Source of the DNA: Leptolyngbya sp. PLA1
Lineage (GTDB): Bacteria; Planctomycetota; Phycisphaerae; Phycisphaerales; UBA1924
NCBI GenBank assembly: GCA_021405315.1
Contig: QWIH01000007.1
Location: 99,247 to 163,246, forward strand
Direction: 5' to 3'
Length of the DNA: 64,000 nucleotides
Numbering within the stretch: position 1 is the first letter of the stretch; every line of letters begins with the position of its first letter. The notes below the pieces were generated by a model, which was given only the letters and a program-made list of their open reading frames with translations, was not told where the DNA came from and searched no databases. Shown here piece by piece: positions 8,741 through 19,542 of the stretch. The position numbers and the translations under genes were made by a program.

Positions 8741-8767
8741 CGGACTCCCTGCTCGTGGGAATCTGTG

Positions 8768-8797
8768 AAGCCCGGGCCTCGCGGTCCGGGCTTTTTT
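8768..8797 (+). terminator. Rho-independent terminator
   Basis: The stem AAGCCCGG (8768-8775) pairs with CCGGGCTT (8786-8793) and runs into a T6 tract at 8792-8797, 28 nt after the stop of the Spy-like gene. This is the best-formed plus-strand terminator in the window. Confidence 0.85.
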
Positions 8798-8806
8798 CGT
8801 CGGAAG

Positions 8807-10456
8807 TCAGTGTTTCGAGGCGCCGGCCTGCCGACCGCCGCTGATCCCGACCTCGTCCTCGCCGATGTTGCCTGCGGGGATGTCGCCCGCCGGAGCGGCA
8901 GAAGCAGGCTTGATCTCGCGGACGCGCTTCTCACCGGAGCCGGCGACGGCGGGGCGCTCGTGATCCGCGGCGTTCCTCCCGTCGTCGGTCACTCGGTACA
9001 CCATGCCGATGGTCGTCTCGGGCTCTCCCAGCACCAGGCGGTTCGCGAGCTCCACGCCCTGCATGAGCGTGTGGTCGGTGTTGGCGACCTCGTACTTCCA
9101 CATGCCGAAGCGGCCCCGGCTGTAGATGCCGCGGGATTCGAGCCACGGGATGACGACACTGAGTGCGTCGTCGCGCTCGACGCTCGGCGTGGGGTAGGAG
9201 TAGTCCGCGTAGTAGTGCCAGCGGGACACGATGTTCGCGCGCTCGCCCGGCTCCAGGAGGCCGGTGTTTTCCAGCCCCCGGATGCAGTCTTCGACGACGG
9301 CCTCGGGGGTGCGGCCGTTGTTCCCCGGCGTTGGTTTCGCATCCGACTCGCTCACCTCGCAGAGCAGCGAGTAGTAGTTGTCCTTGTCGGGCGTCATGAA
9401 GGGCGAGTAGTTCGAGAGGTAGGTCACGCGGTAGAACGGGCAGTTGTCCTCCGGGAAGTACATCCAGCTCTTGGTGCTCGGGGTGCCTCCCCCGGGGGTG
9501 CGGCTGCGGAGGCCGATGCCAACCATGTACCCGCCGGAGTGCAGCAGCCTCGCCGCCTGCTCCCGCACATGGGCCGGGACCGCGCCGGAGAGTACATCGC
9601 GGCAGAGGACGTCCAGCGGCATGGTTGAGAGGAGCGCGTCGTAACGCTCGGTCGTGCCGTCCGCAAAGGTCACCGTGCGGTCGTCCACGTGGATGGTCTT
9701 CACCGCCTTCCTGAGGCGGATGTGCGAGTCCGGTCGCTCCGTGCCGTCCTCGTTGAGGCCGAGGGAGAGGCCGAAGCGACGATAGAACTCGCCGGTGCCG
9801 CCCCGGAGCGGGAACTTGAACTGGTTGTTCGGCCCCCAGCCGAAGTCGTCCGAGCCCAGGATCACGTTTCGGAGCGCTCGCTCCACGTCGATGACAGCGA
9901 CGCGTTCGCCGATCCACTGCTTGTTCATGCGCTCCGGCGGGTAGGCCCAGACCTTGAAGTTGTACGGCCGCATGAAGTACCTGGCGATGCCCTCGCCGAA
10001 GACCGCGTCGATGAACTCGCCGAAGTTGGCGGCGGCGGCGGGAGAGGGCACTGGTCCCTTCCCGTTCTGTGCCTTGACCAGGCCGGCGATGCATTCGAAG
10101 GCAGCCTGCTTGGGCAGGTATCGCACGTTGTTCTGGAAGGGGTAGGGGACCCAGGTGTCGAACATCCGCACCCAGCTCTCGCGGTTGTTGAGCGTGAACT
10201 CGTCGCCCATGAGGGCCTCGAAGCAGCGGTCGTAGTAGGTGTAGTGGCTGAACATCACGTGCCCGCCGATGTCCCACGTGAAGCCCTTGGGGTCTGTGAA
10301 GGAGTGGGAGAGCCCGCCGACGTAGGGGTGGCGGTCAAAGATCGTGAAGTTGGTGTGGCCCAGCTCGCGGAGGCGGTAGCCGGCGCCGAGGCCCGTGGGG
10401 CCCGCGCCGAGGATCAGGACGCGACCGTTGGCACGAAGGTCTGCGGTGTCGGGCAT
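8807..10456 (-). CDS. FAD-dependent oxidoreductase (UDP-galactopyranose mutase / amine-oxidase fold)
   Basis: A 549-residue protein that opens with a dinucleotide-binding motif (V-L-I-L-G-A-G-P-T-G-L-G-A-G) and the second FAD contact (F-D-R-H-P-Y-V-G-G-L-S). I-G-G-H-V-M-F-S-H-Y near residue 70 resembles the G-x-H-x-F-H loop of UDP-galactopyranose mutase-like flavoproteins, and the C-terminal FAD clamp includes the W-K-Y-E-V-A-N-T-D-H segment. Such proteins act in cell-surface sugar metabolism; the exact substrate cannot be told from sequence. The start at 10456 has AGGGAAG upstream, unlike the in-frame ATG at 10474. The last 50 residues are a disordered Ala/Gly-rich tail. Confidence 0.72.
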   Translation of the reverse strand: MPDTADLRANGRVLILGAGPTGLGAGYRLRELGHTNFTIFDRHPYVGGLSHSFTDPKGFTWDIGGHVMFSHYTYYDRCFEALMGDEFTLNNRESWVRMFDTWVPYPFQNNVRYLPKQAAFECIAGLVKAQNGKGPVPSPAAAANFGEFIDAVFGEGIARYFMRPYNFKVWAYPPERMNKQWIGERVAVIDVERALRNVILGSDDFGWGPNNQFKFPLRGGTGEFYRRFGLSLGLNEDGTERPDSHIRLRKAVKTIHVDDRTVTFADGTTERYDALLSTMPLDVLCRDVLSGAVPAHVREQAARLLHSGGYMVGIGLRSRTPGGGTPSTKSWMYFPEDNCPFYRVTYLSNYSPFMTPDKDNYYSLLCEVSESDAKPTPGNNGRTPEAVVEDCIRGLENTGLLEPGERANIVSRWHYYADYSYPTPSVERDDALSVVIPWLESRGIYSRGRFGMWKYEVANTDHTLMQGVELANRLVLGEPETTIGMVYRVTDDGRNAADHERPAVAGSGEKRVREIKPASAAPAGDIPAGNIGEDEVGISGGRQAGASKH

Positions 10457-10532
10457 TGTGGCTTCCCTGAGCATGGTCGCGCGGGCGCCTTGGGGCCCGG
10501 TGCAAGGTCGTGACGAGAGGGTAGGGGCGTGG

Positions 10533-13500
10533 TCAGGTTCTGGCGGCGGTAGCCGCGGGGCGTGTGCTCTCGATCGTGACGGAGGGCGCGTCCTGCGGGT
10601 AGTCCTGGAGCGCGGCGACCTTCCAGTCCCGCTCGCGCATGGCCTGGATGGCCCCCGCCGCGGCGAGCGCCGCGGTGGTCGTGGTGATCATGGGGACGTT
10701 GAGCCTCACGGTCGCGGAGCGGATGCGGCCCTCGTCGGTCTGCCAGCCGGTCCGGGTGGGGGTATTGATCACCAGGGCGATCTGGCGGTTGGCCATGAGG
10801 TCGATGACGTTCGGCCTCGCGCCCGTGGCGATCTTCTGAAGAGGCGTCACCGGGATGCCGGCCTCCTGCAGGGCTGTGGCGGTGCCGGAGGTGGCATAGA
10901 TCGTGAAGCCCTGGCGTGCGAGGATCGAGGCGGGCTCGATGATTCCACTCCGGTCGCTCTCGCGCACCGAGATGAACACGCCGCCCTTGGCCGGCACCGT
11001 GGGGAGAGCCGACCCCGCGGCCATCTGGCTCTTGGCGAACGCGATGGCGAATGAGGGGTCGATGCCCATGACCTCTCCGGTGCTGCGCATCTCGGGGCCC
11101 AGCACCACGTCCACTCCGGGGAACTTGCCGAAGGGGAACACGGACTCCTTGACGGCGAAGCAGCCCCGGGGGCGCACCTCGCGGGCGCCGGAGCGGGCGA
11201 GCGACTGGCCCATCATGGCCTTGGCGGCGATGGCCGGCCAGGGCACGTGCGTGACCTTGCTGATGAATGGCACGGTGCGGCTGGCGCGCGGATTGACCTC
11301 GAGGATGAAGACCTCGCCTTCCTTCACCGCGAGCTGGATGTTCATCAGCCCGCAGACCCTCAGCTCGCGGGCCATGTCCCTTGCGAGGTTCTCGAGCCGC
11401 GTGACGAGCGGCTGAGGGAGGGAGACGGTGGGGAGGGAGCACGCGGAGTCACCTGAGTGGATGCCGGCCTGCTCGATCTGCTCGAGCACCCCCGCGACGA
11501 GCGCGGCGCCTCCGCCGGGCACGCCGAAGTCGGCGACGACGTCGACGTCGACCTCGGTGGCGCCGGCGAGGAACTTGTCGATGAGGACGGGGGCCTCGTC
11601 CATGCCGCTGGACTCCAGCGCCGTGTCGATGAAGTGCAGCAGGGCCTTCTCGTCGGGGCAGATCTCCATGCCGCGACCCCCGAGGACGTACGACGGGCGG
11701 ATGAGGACGGGGTAGCCGATGCGGGCGGCGACCTCGCGGGCCTCGGCGACGCTGCGCGCGGTGCCGGCGGGCGGGCGTCGGAGCTTCAGCCTGTCCAGCA
11801 CCTCGTCGAAGCGGTTGCGGTCCTCCGCGCGGTCGATGGAATCGACGCTGGTGCCGATGATGGGGGCGCCCGCGGCGACGAGGCCCTTGGCGAGGTTGAG
11901 GGGCGTCTGACCGCCGAACTGCACGATGATGCCCTTCACCAGCCCCGCGCCGGGCTCACCCAGAGGCCGGACGTTGAGTCGCTCGATGACGTTCAGCGTG
12001 TCCTCGAGGGTGAGCGGCTCGAAGAAGAGCAGATCGCTGGTGTCGTAGTCGGTGCTGACCGTCTCCGGGTTGGAGTTGATCATGACCGACTCGAAGCCGA
12101 GGTCGTCGGCGGCGTAGGCGGCGTGGCAGCAGCAGTAGTCGAACTCGATGCCCTGACCGATGCGGTTGGGTCCACCTCCGAGGATCACGACCTTGGCCGT
12201 GCCCGTGACGCGCACCTCGTCGTCGGCGGGGGCGCCCGAGGGCGGGCGCTCGTAGGTGGAGTAGTAATACGGCGTAACCGCCTCGAACTCCGCGGCGCAC
12301 GTGTCCACGAGCTTGAAGACGGGCTCCACCCCCGACTTCTTCCGCTGGGCTCTCACCGCGAGAATCGTCTCCGGGGTGATCTTGCCCAGATAGAGGTTCG
12401 CGAGCTGCGCATCGCTGTAGCCGAGCTGCTTGGCACGGAAGAGCACCTCCCGGGGCACGTCTTCCAGGCGGCGGAAGTCGCAGAGCGTGTCCTCAAACTC
12501 CACCAGCTCCTTGATCTGATCCAGAAAGAACGGGTCGATACGGGTCAACTGCGCGACCTGCTCCACCGTCCAGCCCATCTTGAACGCGTAGCGGATGTAG
12601 TAGGGCCGGCCCTGGCAGGGCACGCTGAGCTTGCGGCTGAGCTTGTCCAGCGGGATGGGCCACTCGATCACCTGTCCATCGGCGGTGCGGAGCCCGGTGT
12701 CCGAAGCGCCCGTCGCCGGGCTCATCACGTCGAGCACCAGATCGCCCTGCTCCACCGCCCGCATGGCGGTCAGCCACTTGTCGTTGCGGTCAAGGCCGAG
12801 CCCGAAGCGCTTGACATCCAGCGAGCGGATGGCTTTCTGGAAGGATTCCTTGAAGGTCCGCCCGATCGCCATGACCTCGCCGACGGACTTCATCTGTGTC
12901 GTGAGCGTTTCGTCCGCCTCGGGGAACTTCTCGAACGTCCACCGGGGGATCTTGGTCACCACGTAGTCGATGGCCGGTTCGAAGCACGCGCTCGTCGTGC
13001 CCGTGATGTCGTTCTTCAGCTCGTCGAGCGTGTACCCGACCGCGAGCTTCGCGGCGATCTTCGCGATGGGGAACCCGGTGGCCTTGGACGCGAGCGCCGA
13101 GGAGCGGGAGACTCGCGGGTTCATCTCGACGACGATCATCTCGAAGGGCAGGGTTCCGTCGGCGCGGGGCTTGGGGTTCGGGTTCACCGCGAACTGAACG
13201 TTGCTCCCGCCGGTCTCGACGCCCACGGCCCGCATGATGGCCAGCGCGCCGTCGCGCATGGCCTGGTACTCCTTGTCGGTGAGCGTGAGGATGGGGGCGA
13301 CGGTGATGGAGTCGCCCGTGTGCACCCCCATGGCGTCGAGGTTCTCGATCCCGCAGACGATGATGCAGTTGTCCTTGGTGTCGCGGACAACCTCGAGCTC
13401 GTACTCCTTCCAGCCGATGACGGATTGGTCGATCTGGACCTGCCCGATCATGGAGGCGGCGAGGCCCCTGGCGACGATGTCTCGGAACTCCTCGAGGTTG

Positions 13501-14063
13501 TACGCGATACCCCCGCCGCTCCCCCCGAGCGTGAAGGCGGGGCGGATGATGGCGGGCAGCCCGATCTCCTTGAGGAACGCATCGGCCTCTTCGCTGGTCT
13601 TGACGGTCTTGGCCTTGGGCATCGCGAGCCCCAGGCCCTCCACGATGTCCTTGAAGGTCTGCCGGTCCTCGGCCCTGTGGATGACTTCGCGGCTGGCGCC
13701 GATCATCTCGACGCCGAACTCCTTCAGGGTCCCGTTGTCATGCAGAGCGCAGGCGCAGTTGAGGGCCGTCTGCCCGCCAAGGGTGGGCAGGATGGCGTCG
13801 ATGCGGGGCCCCCGAGCGGCCTCGTTCTCGATGATCTTGCGGACGGCTTCCGGAGTGATGGGCTCGATGTAGGTGCGGTCGGAGAACTGCGGGTCGGTCA
13901 TGATCGTCGCCGGGTTGGAGTTCACCAGGACGATTCGGTACCCCTCGGCCTTGAGCGCCTTGCACGCCTGGGCGCCGGAGTAGTCAAACTCGCACCCCTG
14001 CCCGATGACAATCGGGCCGGATCCGAGGACGAGGATGGTCTGGATGTCGGTGCGCTTGGGCAT
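10533..14063 (-). CDS. carB: Carbamoyl-phosphate synthase large subunit
   Basis: This subunit makes carbamoyl phosphate from bicarbonate, ammonia (channelled from CarA) and two ATP, feeding pyrimidine and arginine synthesis. The 1176-residue protein has the expected duplicated layout. The first ATP-grasp half starts at residue 1 ([11 protein letters not shown] near 13). An oligomerisation region follows, then the second half ([12 protein letters not shown] near 620) and a C-terminal MGS-like allosteric domain (S-V-R-E-S-D-R near 1030). It is about 100 residues longer than E. coli CarB, mainly from small insertions. The start ATG at 14063 has CGGAG upstream. carA is not adjacent in this window. 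Confidence 0.95.
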   Translation of the reverse strand: MPKRTDIQTILVLGSGPIVIGQGCEFDYSGAQACKALKAEGYRIVLVNSNPATIMTDPQFSDRTYIEPITPEAVRKIIENEAARGPRIDAILPTLGGQTALNCACALHDNGTLKEFGVEMIGASREVIHRAEDRQTFKDIVEGLGLAMPKAKTVKTSEEADAFLKEIGLPAIIRPAFTLGGSGGGIAYNLEEFRDIVARGLAASMIGQVQIDQSVIGWKEYELEVVRDTKDNCIIVCGIENLDAMGVHTGDSITVAPILTLTDKEYQAMRDGALAIMRAVGVETGGSNVQFAVNPNPKPRADGTLPFEMIVVEMNPRVSRSSALASKATGFPIAKIAAKLAVGYTLDELKNDITGTTSACFEPAIDYVVTKIPRWTFEKFPEADETLTTQMKSVGEVMAIGRTFKESFQKAIRSLDVKRFGLGLDRNDKWLTAMRAVEQGDLVLDVMSPATGASDTGLRTADGQVIEWPIPLDKLSRKLSVPCQGRPYYIRYAFKMGWTVEQVAQLTRIDPFFLDQIKELVEFEDTLCDFRRLEDVPREVLFRAKQLGYSDAQLANLYLGKITPETILAVRAQRKKSGVEPVFKLVDTCAAEFEAVTPYYYSTYERPPSGAPADDEVRVTGTAKVVILGGGPNRIGQGIEFDYCCCHAAYAADDLGFESVMINSNPETVSTDYDTSDLLFFEPLTLEDTLNVIERLNVRPLGEPGAGLVKGIIVQFGGQTPLNLAKGLVAAGAPIIGTSVDSIDRAEDRNRFDEVLDRLKLRRPPAGTARSVAEAREVAARIGYPVLIRPSYVLGGRGMEICPDEKALLHFIDTALESSGMDEAPVLIDKFLAGATEVDVDVVADFGVPGGGAALVAGVLEQIEQAGIHSGDSACSLPTVSLPQPLVTRLENLARDMARELRVCGLMNIQLAVKEGEVFILEVNPRASRTVPFISKVTHVPWPAIAAKAMMGQSLARSGAREVRPRGCFAVKESVFPFGKFPGVDVVLGPEMRSTGEVMGIDPSFAIAFAKSQMAAGSALPTVPAKGGVFISVRESDRSGIIEPASILARQGFTIYATSGTATALQEAGIPVTPLQKIATGARPNVIDLMANRQIALVINTPTRTGWQTDEGRIRSATVRLNVPMITTTTAALAAAGAIQAMRERDWKVAALQDYPQDAPSVTIESTRPAATAART

Positions 14064-14237
14064 CGGGCTCCGTTCGGGCGAGGGGCCAAGGGGCGGACGG
14101 CAAGGGCCGGGGGGCGCAAACTCGATGACGTTACGCCGCGCGGAGGGGAGTGTCCACGCATGTCCGAACGCCTGTCGAAAGTTGCGCCGGCTCGGAACCC
14201 GGGGAGGGTGAGTCCGAAGCATCTGGGTAAGGGGGAG

Positions 14238-14243
14238 TAGAAT
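14238..14243 (+). promoter_or_regulatory. Possible -10 element TAGAAT
   Basis: TAGAAT lies 30 nt upstream of the ATG at 14274, in the divergent gap between carB and the membrane-protein pair. No clear -35 box is visible at the expected distance. Confidence 0.35.
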
Positions 14244-14273
14244 GGCTTTTGGGATTGGTCCTGGGGTCAGGAC

Positions 14274-14897
14274 ATGCCCGTTGGGGGTACCGTGGAGCAT
14301 CCGCCGCTAGCCCAGTTCCCGGTGATGGGCGCTGCGCCGCCAACCAGGCCCGGAACGCTGGGGCCCCGGCGCACCACCTGGCCGAGCGTGCTGGGAATCA
14401 TCACGATCATTCTGGGGAGCCTGGGAATGCTCAGCGGGCTGTGGACCGCGGTGACCCCGCTCTTTGCGGACGTGCTCGCCGGGATCGTTCCCGGGGGCAT
14501 GACCGGCATGGAATCGGTGACGAAGTACGCGTGGCTGATGGTGGCGTTGGGGGTGTCAACGCTGGTGCGTGGAGGGCTGGAGACCTGGGCGGGGGTCGAG
14601 TTGTACCGGCGTCGGGCACGGGCCGCGACGCTCATGCGTGCCTGGGCCGCTCTGGCGATCGTGCTCGCGTTCGTGGGCGCGATCTCGACGTACCTCATGC
14701 AGTTGGAGCAGTTCCGCGTGATGGGGGAGAAGCAGGGGACCGCGGTCCCCGCGGGGCTCGGCGACGTGGTCGGTGTCATCAGCGGCATCGTGGCGTTGGC
14801 TTGGGGATGCCTCTTCCCGGTGTTTACGCTCATCTGGTTCGCCCGAGCGTCGATCCGTCAGGAGGTCCGGAGCTGGGCGGCCGGGGCGAGCACATGA
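14274..14897 (+). CDS. Small integral membrane protein of unknown function
   Basis: A 207-residue protein with a proline-rich cytoplasmic N-terminus (about 35 residues) and four predicted transmembrane helices (about 38-60, 85-107, 123-143 and 163-185). No catalytic motif or family is recognised. The ATG overlaps nothing upstream. Its TGA overlaps the ATG of the next gene (ATGA at 14894-14897), so the two are almost certainly one operon and may act together. Confidence 0.62.
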   Translation: MPVGGTVEHPPLAQFPVMGAAPPTRPGTLGPRRTTWPSVLGIITIILGSLGMLSGLWTAVTPLFADVLAGIVPGGMTGMESVTKYAWLMVALGVSTLVRGGLETWAGVELYRRRARAATLMRAWAALAIVLAFVGAISTYLMQLEQFRVMGEKQGTAVPAGLGDVVGVISGIVALAWGCLFPVFTLIWFARASIRQEVRSWAAGAST

Positions 14898-16378
14898 ACT
14901 GCAAGTCGTGCGATTATCCGCTGTGGAACCTGTCCGCACGCACGTGCCCGGAGTGCGGGGCGCCGTTCAAGCCATCGGACTTTGACTTTGCGCTCAACGC
15001 GGTGCGGTTCTGCTGCCCGCACTGCGCGCAGGAGTACTACGGCACCGGTGCGCGGGGGCACCTGGTGCCCTCGTACTTCAGTTGCGTGTCGTGCGGGAAG
15101 CCGGTCCAGATGGACGAGTGCGTGCTGCTCCCCGCCGCGGGGGTGAGGGAGGAACTGACCCGAGCCGACGAGAATCCCTGGCTGGTGAGGGCGAGGCTCG
15201 GCAGGGCCAAGGCGTGGTTCGCTTCTCTCGGCCGCGCCATGACGCAACCGGGGCGACTGATCGAGGCCACGCCCACGGGCTCCGGGTGGGGGCTCGGATA
15301 CGCGGTGCTCACGAATCTCATCTTCACGCTCGTCGGATGGGCCGGATTCATCATCTTCATCGTGATCATCTCCGCCGTGGCGGCCGGCGGGAGAGGCGGG
15401 ATGAGGCCGATGCTGGGAGTGGGAGGGGGGATCGGCGCCGGGGCTCTGTCGGTCGTCCTCTTCCTCGGTCTGGGCATCGTCGCGTGGATCGGGCTCACGC
15501 ACTGGCTGCTCCGAATCACCGGAGGTTCGGCATACCCGATCGCGAGGACGGCACAAGCCATCTGCTACTCGTCGGGAGCCAATGTGCTCAGCGCGGTCCC
15601 GTGCCTGTCGCTGTATATCTGGCCCCTCGCGCTCATCTGGTGGGCCGTGAGCGCGACCATGATGGTCGCCAAGGGTCAGAAGGTGCACGGCGGACGTGCC
15701 GCGTTCGCCGTCCTGACGCCGCCCGGAGTCGTCGTCCTCGCCGCGGTGGGCGGGTTCACGTGGTTCATGTTCTGGTCGATCAACATGGCCAACAGTGCGA
15801 GTGCAACGCCCCCCCCGGCGCCGCCCGCCCCGGTCGCTCCCGTGCCGCCCGCCACGGACGGCACCACCCCGGAAGAGGTAGCCCGCGTGCTGACCCGGCA
15901 CCATCAGGAGATGGGCCACTGGCCGTTTCATGCCATCGAACTGGTCGGCGGCGGACTCAGGCCGGAGCAACTGACGGGCGAGCCGCCGGATGACGCCTCC
16001 TCGGGGCGGCTCTACGGCGCCGATCTGAGTGTCTACTACCTTGGTACCGAGGAGCAGAAGCGGCTGTTCCTCGACCTTGTGCGGACGAAGGTGCCCGAGC
16101 GCATGATCGCGCACAGGCTGGGCCGCTTTGTGTTCACCTACCACGGCGTGGATCCGGAAGCAAACCCGGAGCTGTGGGTGCTCGTTCGACTGCCGCGGCG
16201 GGGCTCGGAGGAGCCAATCGGGGTGACGCGCGCCGACGGCGTTACGGAGTGGTACTACGAACTGGCCGACTTCGGCGCGGCCCTCGAAGCCCAGAACGAG
16301 GCACGCAAGTCAGCCGGGCTGGCGCCGCTGCCGGAGGTGCTGGGTCTCGAGGCCGACACGCCGGCGGCGGGTCCCTGA
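14894..16378 (+). CDS. Zinc-ribbon plus Yip1-like membrane protein
   Basis: A 494-residue protein. The N-terminus has zinc-ribbon cysteine pairs (C-K-S-C, C-P-E-C, C-C-P-H-C and C-V-S-C within the first 70 residues). A linker is followed by a five-helix membrane region (about 140-300) resembling the Yip1 domain, then a soluble Pro-rich linker and a C-terminal domain of about 190 residues with no family I recognise. Proteins of this layout are common in Planctomycetes, but their role is unknown. Translation is coupled to the preceding membrane protein by the ATGA overlap. A partner in membrane organisation is a guess only. Confidence 0.62.
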   Translation: MNCKSCDYPLWNLSARTCPECGAPFKPSDFDFALNAVRFCCPHCAQEYYGTGARGHLVPSYFSCVSCGKPVQMDECVLLPAAGVREELTRADENPWLVRARLGRAKAWFASLGRAMTQPGRLIEATPTGSGWGLGYAVLTNLIFTLVGWAGFIIFIVIISAVAAGGRGGMRPMLGVGGGIGAGALSVVLFLGLGIVAWIGLTHWLLRITGGSAYPIARTAQAICYSSGANVLSAVPCLSLYIWPLALIWWAVSATMMVAKGQKVHGGRAAFAVLTPPGVVVLAAVGGFTWFMFWSINMANSASATPPPAPPAPVAPVPPATDGTTPEEVARVLTRHHQEMGHWPFHAIELVGGGLRPEQLTGEPPDDASSGRLYGADLSVYYLGTEEQKRLFLDLVRTKVPERMIAHRLGRFVFTYHGVDPEANPELWVLVRLPRRGSEEPIGVTRADGVTEWYYELADFGAALEAQNEARKSAGLAPLPEVLGLEADTPAAGP

Positions 16379-16426
16379 GAGGCGGCCCGATGCGCGACCG
16401 GCGGGCCTCGGGCGGTGCGGCGCATG

Positions 16427-16454
16427 AAAACGCCCCGGCACGGGCCCGGGGCGT
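16427..16454 (-). terminator. Rho-independent terminator for the PstS-like dockerin gene
   Basis: Read on the minus strand, a perfect 9-bp stem (16446-16454 with 16430-16438) ends in TTTT (16430-16427), 25 nt after the stop at 16479. It sits in the convergent gap and could also limit plus-strand read-through. Confidence 0.65.
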
Positions 16455-16478
16455 GAGGCTCAGGCTGTGGTCAGTGGC

Positions 16479-19427
16479 TCAGGGGCAGCCGCCGCCGCCG
16501 ACGGTGTTGATGAGGGACGAGATGTCGTCCTGGTCGACGTTGCCGTCCTGGTTGAAGTCGGGGTCGATGCCCGTGGGGTTGTCGCCGCCGCCCACGACGT
16601 TGATGAGGTAGGAGACGTCGTCCTGGTCGACGTTGCCGTCCTGGTTGACGTCGGGGTCGCAGGCGGGCGGGCAGATGAGGGCGAGGTCGGAGGAGGTCAC
16701 CGTGCCGTCGCCGTCCACGTCGCCCCCGGCCCAGCCAAGGCCGGTGAGACCGAGGTTGGCGGTGGCGATGACGCAGTCGGCGTCGTCGGTGGCGCCGTCA
16801 AGGTTGACGTCGCCGATCGAGGTTTCGAGGATCGACAGGATCTCGGCGATGTCCTGCTGATCGACCACAAGATCGCCGGTCATGTCCGCGGAGAGATCGA
16901 AGAAGGCGGCCTCGTTGGTGTCGGTCCAGGTGGCGGCACCGTCCGTGACGGCGGGGTTGGTCATGAACTGGGCGTAGACGTAGTCGATGTCGGCGGCGTT
17001 GACGACGCCGTCGGCGCCGACCGGGGCAAAGCCCCGGGTGGTCTTGGTGGCGGCGCCCTTGACGTCGGCGCGGGCGTCGCCCGCGTCGTAGGCGCCGTGG
17101 GCGAGCGTGGTGTTGAAGAAGCCGGTGCCCAGCGCCACGCCGAACACGCCGGTGTAGGCGTTGTCGACCGCGATGAAGCCGGCCTTGCGGTCGAGCCTGT
17201 CGGTCTCGGACTCGGCGTCGGCGGTGCCGGTGACGACGGCGAGCCCGTCGGCGAAGTAGCGGATGTCGGCGGCGTTGAAGTTGCCGTCGCCGTTCGCGTC
17301 GCCGAGGATGTCCATGTTGGCGTCGGCGCCGTTGACGGGCGTCCAGTTGAATGTACCGCCGGTGGCCCGCTGGCGCCAGGCCTTCATGGCCTCGGTGATG
17401 TCGGTGGTTCCCGCGGAGACGCCGTTGAGGTTGCGGGCGCCGTCGCCGTTGAAGTCGAAGAAGATCTTGTTGCGGAGGTTCAGGTTGCCGGTCTCGCTGA
17501 GGGCGGAGCCGTCTTCGTTGGTGTAGCCGGTGGTTCCGTTGGTGCCGTCGGCGTAGGTGCCGACGTTCTCGCGCTGGGGGACCCACCCGCGGCTGGTGGC
17601 GTCGAAGTAGCCGTACGCCGGGTTGACGCTCGCACTGAAGATGCTGTTGTTGATGATGTCGTTCTGGAGGGGGAGGCTGGGCGTGTTCGTGACGAACTGG
17701 CTGGGGTTGAGGTTGCTGGGGACAAAGTCCAGCGAGGAAGTCAGGGCGAAGGAGAAGGCAAGGAGCTCGCCGGGGCTGCCCGCGAGGTTGTCGGTGAGGC
17801 CCTGAGAGGCTGCCGCAACCGAGCGGGAGATGTTGTTGACGTAGGCGGCGGCCTGGGGATTGCGCATGTCGGGATTCGAGTTGATCCCCTCCGCGGCCGG
17901 ACGCGGACCCTTCACGCCCGGGTCGCGGGGGTCACGGTCCCAGTTGTAACGGGGCCAGCCCTCGAGATCGCCCGAGCCGCCCAGTGAAGATGGCGCCGAG
18001 CGGGGGTCGCCGATGGTGACGAACGAGGCCGGGCCTCCGATCCTCCAGCCCTCGGGTCCGTTGTGAACCACGGTGGAGGCGTTGGCGCGGACGAAGGTCG
18101 TGCCGCCGGAGAGGTTGTTCTGCACGAGCAGGAAGTCGGCCTGTCGGGTGCCGTCGGGGCGGGTGAGCCATCCGGTGTTGGCGCCGAGCTCGACGCCGGC
18201 GTAGCCGATGGCGAGGCGGGTGTTCCGGACGGTGTTTTCGACGTTGCTGTTCGAGCTCTTGTTGGAGGGGAGATAGTTGGGTCCGAGCTGGTCGAAGGTG
18301 TTGGCGTTGCCGTTGCGGAGGCCGACGTTCTCGCCCACGCCGTAGGCGGGATCGGTGCCGGTGGTGTTGTTCCAGGCGTTGCGTGTACCCGAGCCAACGT
18401 CGCGCGTGACGAAGGTGAGGTTCTCGCCGCTGCGGAGCCGCCCGCTGACAAAGCCGTGCCGGAGGTTGGTCGTCGTGATCTGGCTGAGGCCTGTGCCGTA
18501 GTTGGCCATGGGGGCGATGGGGGCCCAGGCGAAGGGGGTGTCGTAGAGGGTGAAGGCGTCGTGGTTGGTGAAGTTGTACGCCCCGACGGAGGGGAGCTGG
18601 TTTGTGGCGTTGCTGCCCGAGAGGTTGTTGCCGGCCTTGTCCACGGCGACGCGGGAGTTGTGCCCGTAGCCATCGCTGACGGGCGTCTTGGTGGGGCTGA
18701 CCGGGGAAGCATCGACGTCACGGACGGCCCAGGCGCCGGGTACGTCGAGGACCGCCGCGTCGATGCGGACGCCGCCCCGGGCCGGGCTGCCGGTGGCCGG
18801 ATCGAGGAAGATGCGTGCCGCGGTGTAGCCCGGGCTGTTCAGGGAGTTGGATGCCTCGCTGGTCGGGGTCCAGATGCCCTTGAGGTAGTTGGGGCTGGCG
18901 GGGTCGGTGTTCACACGCACGGGCGAGCCGCCGGCGTTGAAAGGGTTGAAGCCCGCGGCCCCCTGTCGGGCGGAGTTGTTGATGATGGCGGTGCGGTTGT
19001 AGCGTGCGAGGGGGACGGGGTTGGTGATGAGGTTGGTGAGCGGGGCCTGAGTTCCGAGCGTGTCATCGACGGGTGCACGATCGGTCAGGAACGTGATCCC
19101 GAACTGCTGAAGCTCGATGAACCCGTTGATGGAGCCCACGGAGCGGTACATCACGCCCCACTGGTCGCCGGGAGCGGGCTGAATGTTGGCCGGGGCGAGC
19201 TGCTCCGGGCTGGTGCCCAGCGCGCCGGCGAGGAAGTCGCCGTCGACGTCGATGAAGTCGCGGGTGGAAGACTGAGCACTCACGAAGTTGTTGAGCAGCG
19301 TCGCGCCGCTGACGTTGATGACGCCGTTGGGCGCCCCGACGACCTCCTGCCCGAGGGCAACTCCCGCGGTCGAGCCGGCGACGCCGGCGAGTACGAGCGC
19401 ACCGATAGCCTTGTTCCTGCGAGCCAT
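16479..19427 (-). CDS. Exported PstS-like protein with dockerin-type calcium-loop C-terminus
   Basis: A 982-residue exported protein with a signal peptide (residues 1-26, ending V-A-L-G-Q). The N-terminal two-thirds has hallmarks of the phosphate-binding (PstS) branch of periplasmic binding proteins: N-V-S-G-A-T-L-L near residue 38, Y-R-S-V-G-S-I-N-G near 93 and T-R-D-V-G-S-G-T-R near 345. From about residue 660 there are at least six D-x-(N/D)-x-D-G calcium loops. The last two form a 60-residue double dockerin-like module that begins with Cys and ends in G-G-G-G-C-P-stop (16482-16661). A strong GGAGAGGAG precedes the ATG. The PstS similarity is by motif only and ligand binding is unproven. 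Confidence 0.75.
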   Translation of the reverse strand: MARRNKAIGALVLAGVAGSTAGVALGQEVVGAPNGVINVSGATLLNNFVSAQSSTRDFIDVDGDFLAGALGTSPEQLAPANIQPAPGDQWGVMYRSVGSINGFIELQQFGITFLTDRAPVDDTLGTQAPLTNLITNPVPLARYNRTAIINNSARQGAAGFNPFNAGGSPVRVNTDPASPNYLKGIWTPTSEASNSLNSPGYTAARIFLDPATGSPARGGVRIDAAVLDVPGAWAVRDVDASPVSPTKTPVSDGYGHNSRVAVDKAGNNLSGSNATNQLPSVGAYNFTNHDAFTLYDTPFAWAPIAPMANYGTGLSQITTTNLRHGFVSGRLRSGENLTFVTRDVGSGTRNAWNNTTGTDPAYGVGENVGLRNGNANTFDQLGPNYLPSNKSSNSNVENTVRNTRLAIGYAGVELGANTGWLTRPDGTRQADFLLVQNNLSGGTTFVRANASTVVHNGPEGWRIGGPASFVTIGDPRSAPSSLGGSGDLEGWPRYNWDRDPRDPGVKGPRPAAEGINSNPDMRNPQAAAYVNNISRSVAAASQGLTDNLAGSPGELLAFSFALTSSLDFVPSNLNPSQFVTNTPSLPLQNDIINNSIFSASVNPAYGYFDATSRGWVPQRENVGTYADGTNGTTGYTNEDGSALSETGNLNLRNKIFFDFNGDGARNLNGVSAGTTDITEAMKAWRQRATGGTFNWTPVNGADANMDILGDANGDGNFNAADIRYFADGLAVVTGTADAESETDRLDRKAGFIAVDNAYTGVFGVALGTGFFNTTLAHGAYDAGDARADVKGAATKTTRGFAPVGADGVVNAADIDYVYAQFMTNPAVTDGAATWTDTNEAAFFDLSADMTGDLVVDQQDIAEILSILETSIGDVNLDGATDDADCVIATANLGLTGLGWAGGDVDGDGTVTSSDLALICPPACDPDVNQDGNVDQDDVSYLINVVGGGDNPTGIDPDFNQDGNVDQDDISSLINTVGGGGCP
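16482..16661 (-). repeat. Double dockerin-like calcium-loop module, copy 1
   Basis: Sixty codons encode C-D-P-D, then two copies of a D-x-N-x-D-G-N-V-D-Q-D-D loop each followed by L-I-N-x-V-G-G-G, ending G-C-P. The same module ends the proteins at 24354-26360 and 47082-48674. Confidence 0.85.
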
Positions 19428-19542
19428 GGATCTCCTCTCCGTATCTAGGGGTGTTCTGACGAGCGGACGGCGAACATGACGCGACGTTCCGTGCGAGTGC
19501 GGTCCGGGGCGTCCCGCCCCGGAACACCTGGGGACTCGGTCT

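Noticed and set aside
11457..14240. A 927-residue plus-strand open frame opposite carB
   Set aside because: It mirrors carB codon structure, lacks recognisable motifs and has no ribosome-binding site.
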